From Polychytrium aggregatum (Eukaryota > Chytridiomycota > Chytridiomycetes > Polychytriales), in assembly GCF_025602895.1 (NCBI RefSeq), contig NW_026516208.1:1054001-1118000 (forward strand): a stretch of 64,000 nt of DNA, given 5' to 3'. Of this stretch, positions 61,925 to 64,000 are shown piece by piece. Below the pieces are notes generated by a model. It worked only from the letters and a program-made list of their open reading frames with translations. It was not told the DNA's origin and did not search any database. The position numbers and the translations under genes were made by a program. Each line of letters begins with the position of its first letter. Within the stretch, counting starts at the first letter, position 1.

Positions 61925-64000
61925 TTCACAAGATCGAGGAGGAGCTTGTTACCCAGCTCAAGCTCAAAACAGGTTAGGCTGAGGCGATGACAGCGGCTCG
62001 GAGATACAGGCTCAGATCCCATCGCTCTCAATTCATGGGCAGAAGGTGGCGGCCGGTCTCTGGCTGGGGAGATTAATCAACGTCCGTTATCATCGCATCG
62101 ACGGACTCATTTCTTGCTTGCCTCTCGACCATCAGCTGCCGAAAAACTCTTGGCCGCCGCCAACGATCCAAAGACTGGCGGGTCCATCAATCGTCAGGAG
62201 GTCGAGGCCCAGTACATCGCCGCCGATGCGAAATTCGATGCTCTCGCTCGGATGCTCGATGAGCATCGCCGCACCGTGTTTGAGAGGGAAAGCAAGGCAC
62301 ATTCTGGTCGGCCGAACCAGGCTTCCGAAACAGACTTGTCACCGCCTTCGACGACCATCAAGAAAGAGGAGAGAAAAGGTATGGCGTGTTCGGAGATTGT
62401 ACTGTGGCCAGCACTCCGCGGTTCGGCCGGCTCAGTGGCGGCTCGGTATAGTCCGTTCGGTATATCCGGTTCGGTTGGCTTGCTCAGCCTGCATGTCCAG
62501 TCAATGCCCCAGTCAATGCCCAGCCAATGCCCTGGAAACCCCGTTGACAGATATGTCGCTGGTTTCGGGAATACAACGAATATCTGCCAGTGGTACTCTA
62601 CAGCAGCTCGGATTTGTTGGCCAAAATCCGCGATCCTCAGCAGAAAAGGGAGGTGCGTGTTGATGCGGTCACAAGTTTGGTGAAGCTCATGAAGAAGGTC
62701 GGTGATATTGATCTCGCAACGAATTTCCCACTTGAAGAGTCTGTTCGGAGGTGAGTTGAGCTGCCTTGACCCTGCATCCACGGATACGGAGGAGCCTCAC
62801 ACTGGGCGCCTGTAACCAATCCAAGTTGCGTGCACATTGATGATGGCCCTTCGGCGCGATGTTTCTGGAGCCCATCTCCCGAGCTTGGCCCACCGATCTG
62901 ACCTCCATTTTTACCACGTTGCATCCATGATGGTCATGGGGTGCAGCTTGAGGGCCTGTGTTTTGGATCCCTCAAAGGAGCTTCGAATGTATGGCTATCG
63001 GGCGCTGAGGCATATGACCACCGGGCTCCGCATCATCAAGCTCTTCTTCGAATACCGGCTAGATATTTTCATCGTCAGGTAATCTATGCTCGCTCCGCGG
63101 CGTGGGAGGGCGCAGTGGCGGTGAGATTGCCATGCTCATCGTCAGTGTCACGAGTACCGCGTGAGCTGTTTGTGGGGATGTGAGGCACAGTGGGAAATGC
63201 AGTCCCTTGGCGGCATAGACGCCGTCTTTCCTGAAGTTATTTTGTTCAGCACATTGGCGCTGAAGCACACTATTCTGGTCCTTAATCCGATGCCATATGC
63301 TCTCTCGGACCCACATTCAGGAGCTTGACTCGCGACATTCGGTTCGACGAGGAGCGCGTCCACGCCATCAAGTTGATTCGGTCCATCATCGATGTCCCGG
63401 AAGGCGCGGATTATATTCCGCAGAGCATCGTTCGAATTCTCGTCTCAATTGTTGGTCAAGCAGATGAGAGCTTTCGCAACGTTTGCCTTGAGACCCTGTG
63501 CGAGATAGGTGAGCCGAAGAGCCTTTGTTTTCAAGAGTCCACGGATTTGGGCGATGATTCTGGTGGAGATGTATGACAAGTTGACCAGTGTACAGCACAA
63601 CCGCGCTGGAGTCGGGTTGTGTCGATGTTGCTTTGCCTAATGCGCCCCTTGGAACTCTCGGTATATCCAGCAATACGTAACGCCAAGATTGTTACATACT
63701 GCGGCGGAATGAAGGCAATATGTCTGGCACTGGCTGAAGGACCAAAACAGCTCAATGATATTGTCGTCAAAACTGTCCTCTATTTGCTGGATCGGCCGTC
63801 GACGAGAAAGTATGTTCGATTGTCCACCGAAGCCGAGGTAATATTGCAACGTGGTTGAGGATAATTGCAGCCAATATTCGACCTTTGGAAGAGGCTAATG
63901 AGGTTTACTTGTGGTCCAGGTCATCGTGTCCTGTTTTATGGATGCCTTCTCGATGGGCATCCAGACTCAAGAGGATCGATTGGCGGCCTCATCCATGTCA
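61925..64000 (+). CDS. RICTOR: Rictor/Avo3/Ste20-type TORC2 subunit (N-terminal part; runs off window)
   Basis: Rictor is the scaffold that defines TOR complex 2 (actin, AGC-kinase and lipid control). The first supported exon, IEEELVTQLKLKT, joins in phase to AEKLLAAANDPK, an HR1/REM-1-like helical hairpin as found in fungal Rictor. Armadillo-like exons follow: SSSDLLAKIRDPQQKREVRV then DAV (about 62600-62755), LDPSKELRMYGYRALRHMTT (about 62955-63079), FDEERVHAIKLIRSIID with VRILVSIVGQADESFRNVCL (about 63325-63508) and TYCGGMKAICLALAEGPKQL with TVLYLLDRPSTRKYVR (about 63690-63830). These match the conserved Rictor N-terminal domain in order. The first exon with the start codon was not identified and the gene continues past base 64000. 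Confidence 0.85.

Overview
The window is eukaryotic nuclear DNA, most likely from a zoosporic (chytrid-type) true fungus. Coding sequence is GC-rich and genes carry many short GT-AG introns with a few GC-AG ones. Fungal-style genes (a TORC2 Rictor subunit, a Pho85-like CDK, Prp22, an NRPS-like protein) sit beside genes kept only by organisms with a flagellum: androglobin, BBOF1, UNC119, a TSNAXIP1-like protein and a two-domain cyclic-nucleotide-binding protein. There are also pieces of a Fanzor-bearing transposon, an element type known from chytrids. Products were recognised by reading protein motifs; no database search was run.

Layout. 1-4.9 kb (minus): a SAM-TIR-NACHT-WD40 NLR-type receptor, cut by the window start. 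5.9-7.0 kb (plus): an F-box-like protein. 7.7-9.3 kb (minus): a rhomboid protease of the PARL/Pcp1 type and an upstream one-pass membrane protein overlapping it by 4 bp. 9.6-15.2 kb (minus): androglobin. 16.4-22.5 kb (plus): a 1780-residue NRPS-like protein whose adenylation, condensation and carrier motifs are all degenerate and which ends in a WW domain. 22.7-22.9 kb: a 236-bp shrunken relic of the Fanzor transposon. 24.1-26.5 kb (plus): an unrecognised Ser-rich protein. 27.5-30.2 kb: DPM1 (minus) and a mitochondrial RidA (plus), divergent. 30.3-37.0 kb (minus): the CNB-domain protein and BBOF1. 37.6-41.6 kb (plus): the DEAH helicase Prp22/DHX8.

42.3-46.0 kb: an apparently intact Tc1/mariner (IS630-like, DD34E) transposon carrying a transposase and a 790-residue Fanzor nuclease, with matching terminal inverted repeats. 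46.2-48.0 kb (plus): UNC119. 48.15-48.26 kb: a second, rearranged Fanzor relic. 48.5-51.4 kb (plus): a TSNAXIP1-like coiled-coil protein. 51.9-55.3 kb (minus): a GM130-like golgin. 55.6-57.8 kb (plus): Aurora kinase. 58.3-60.9 kb (minus): a Pho85/CDK5-like kinase. 61.9 kb to the end (plus): Rictor/Avo3, cut by the window end.

Most neighbours are arranged as divergent pairs sharing 0.3-1.2 kb upstream regions. Minisatellites and microsatellites are common in introns and intergenic DNA. The most notable items are the Fanzor-mariner element with two relics in the same 64 kb, the TIR-bearing NLR, and the apparently catalytically dead NRPS-WW fusion.
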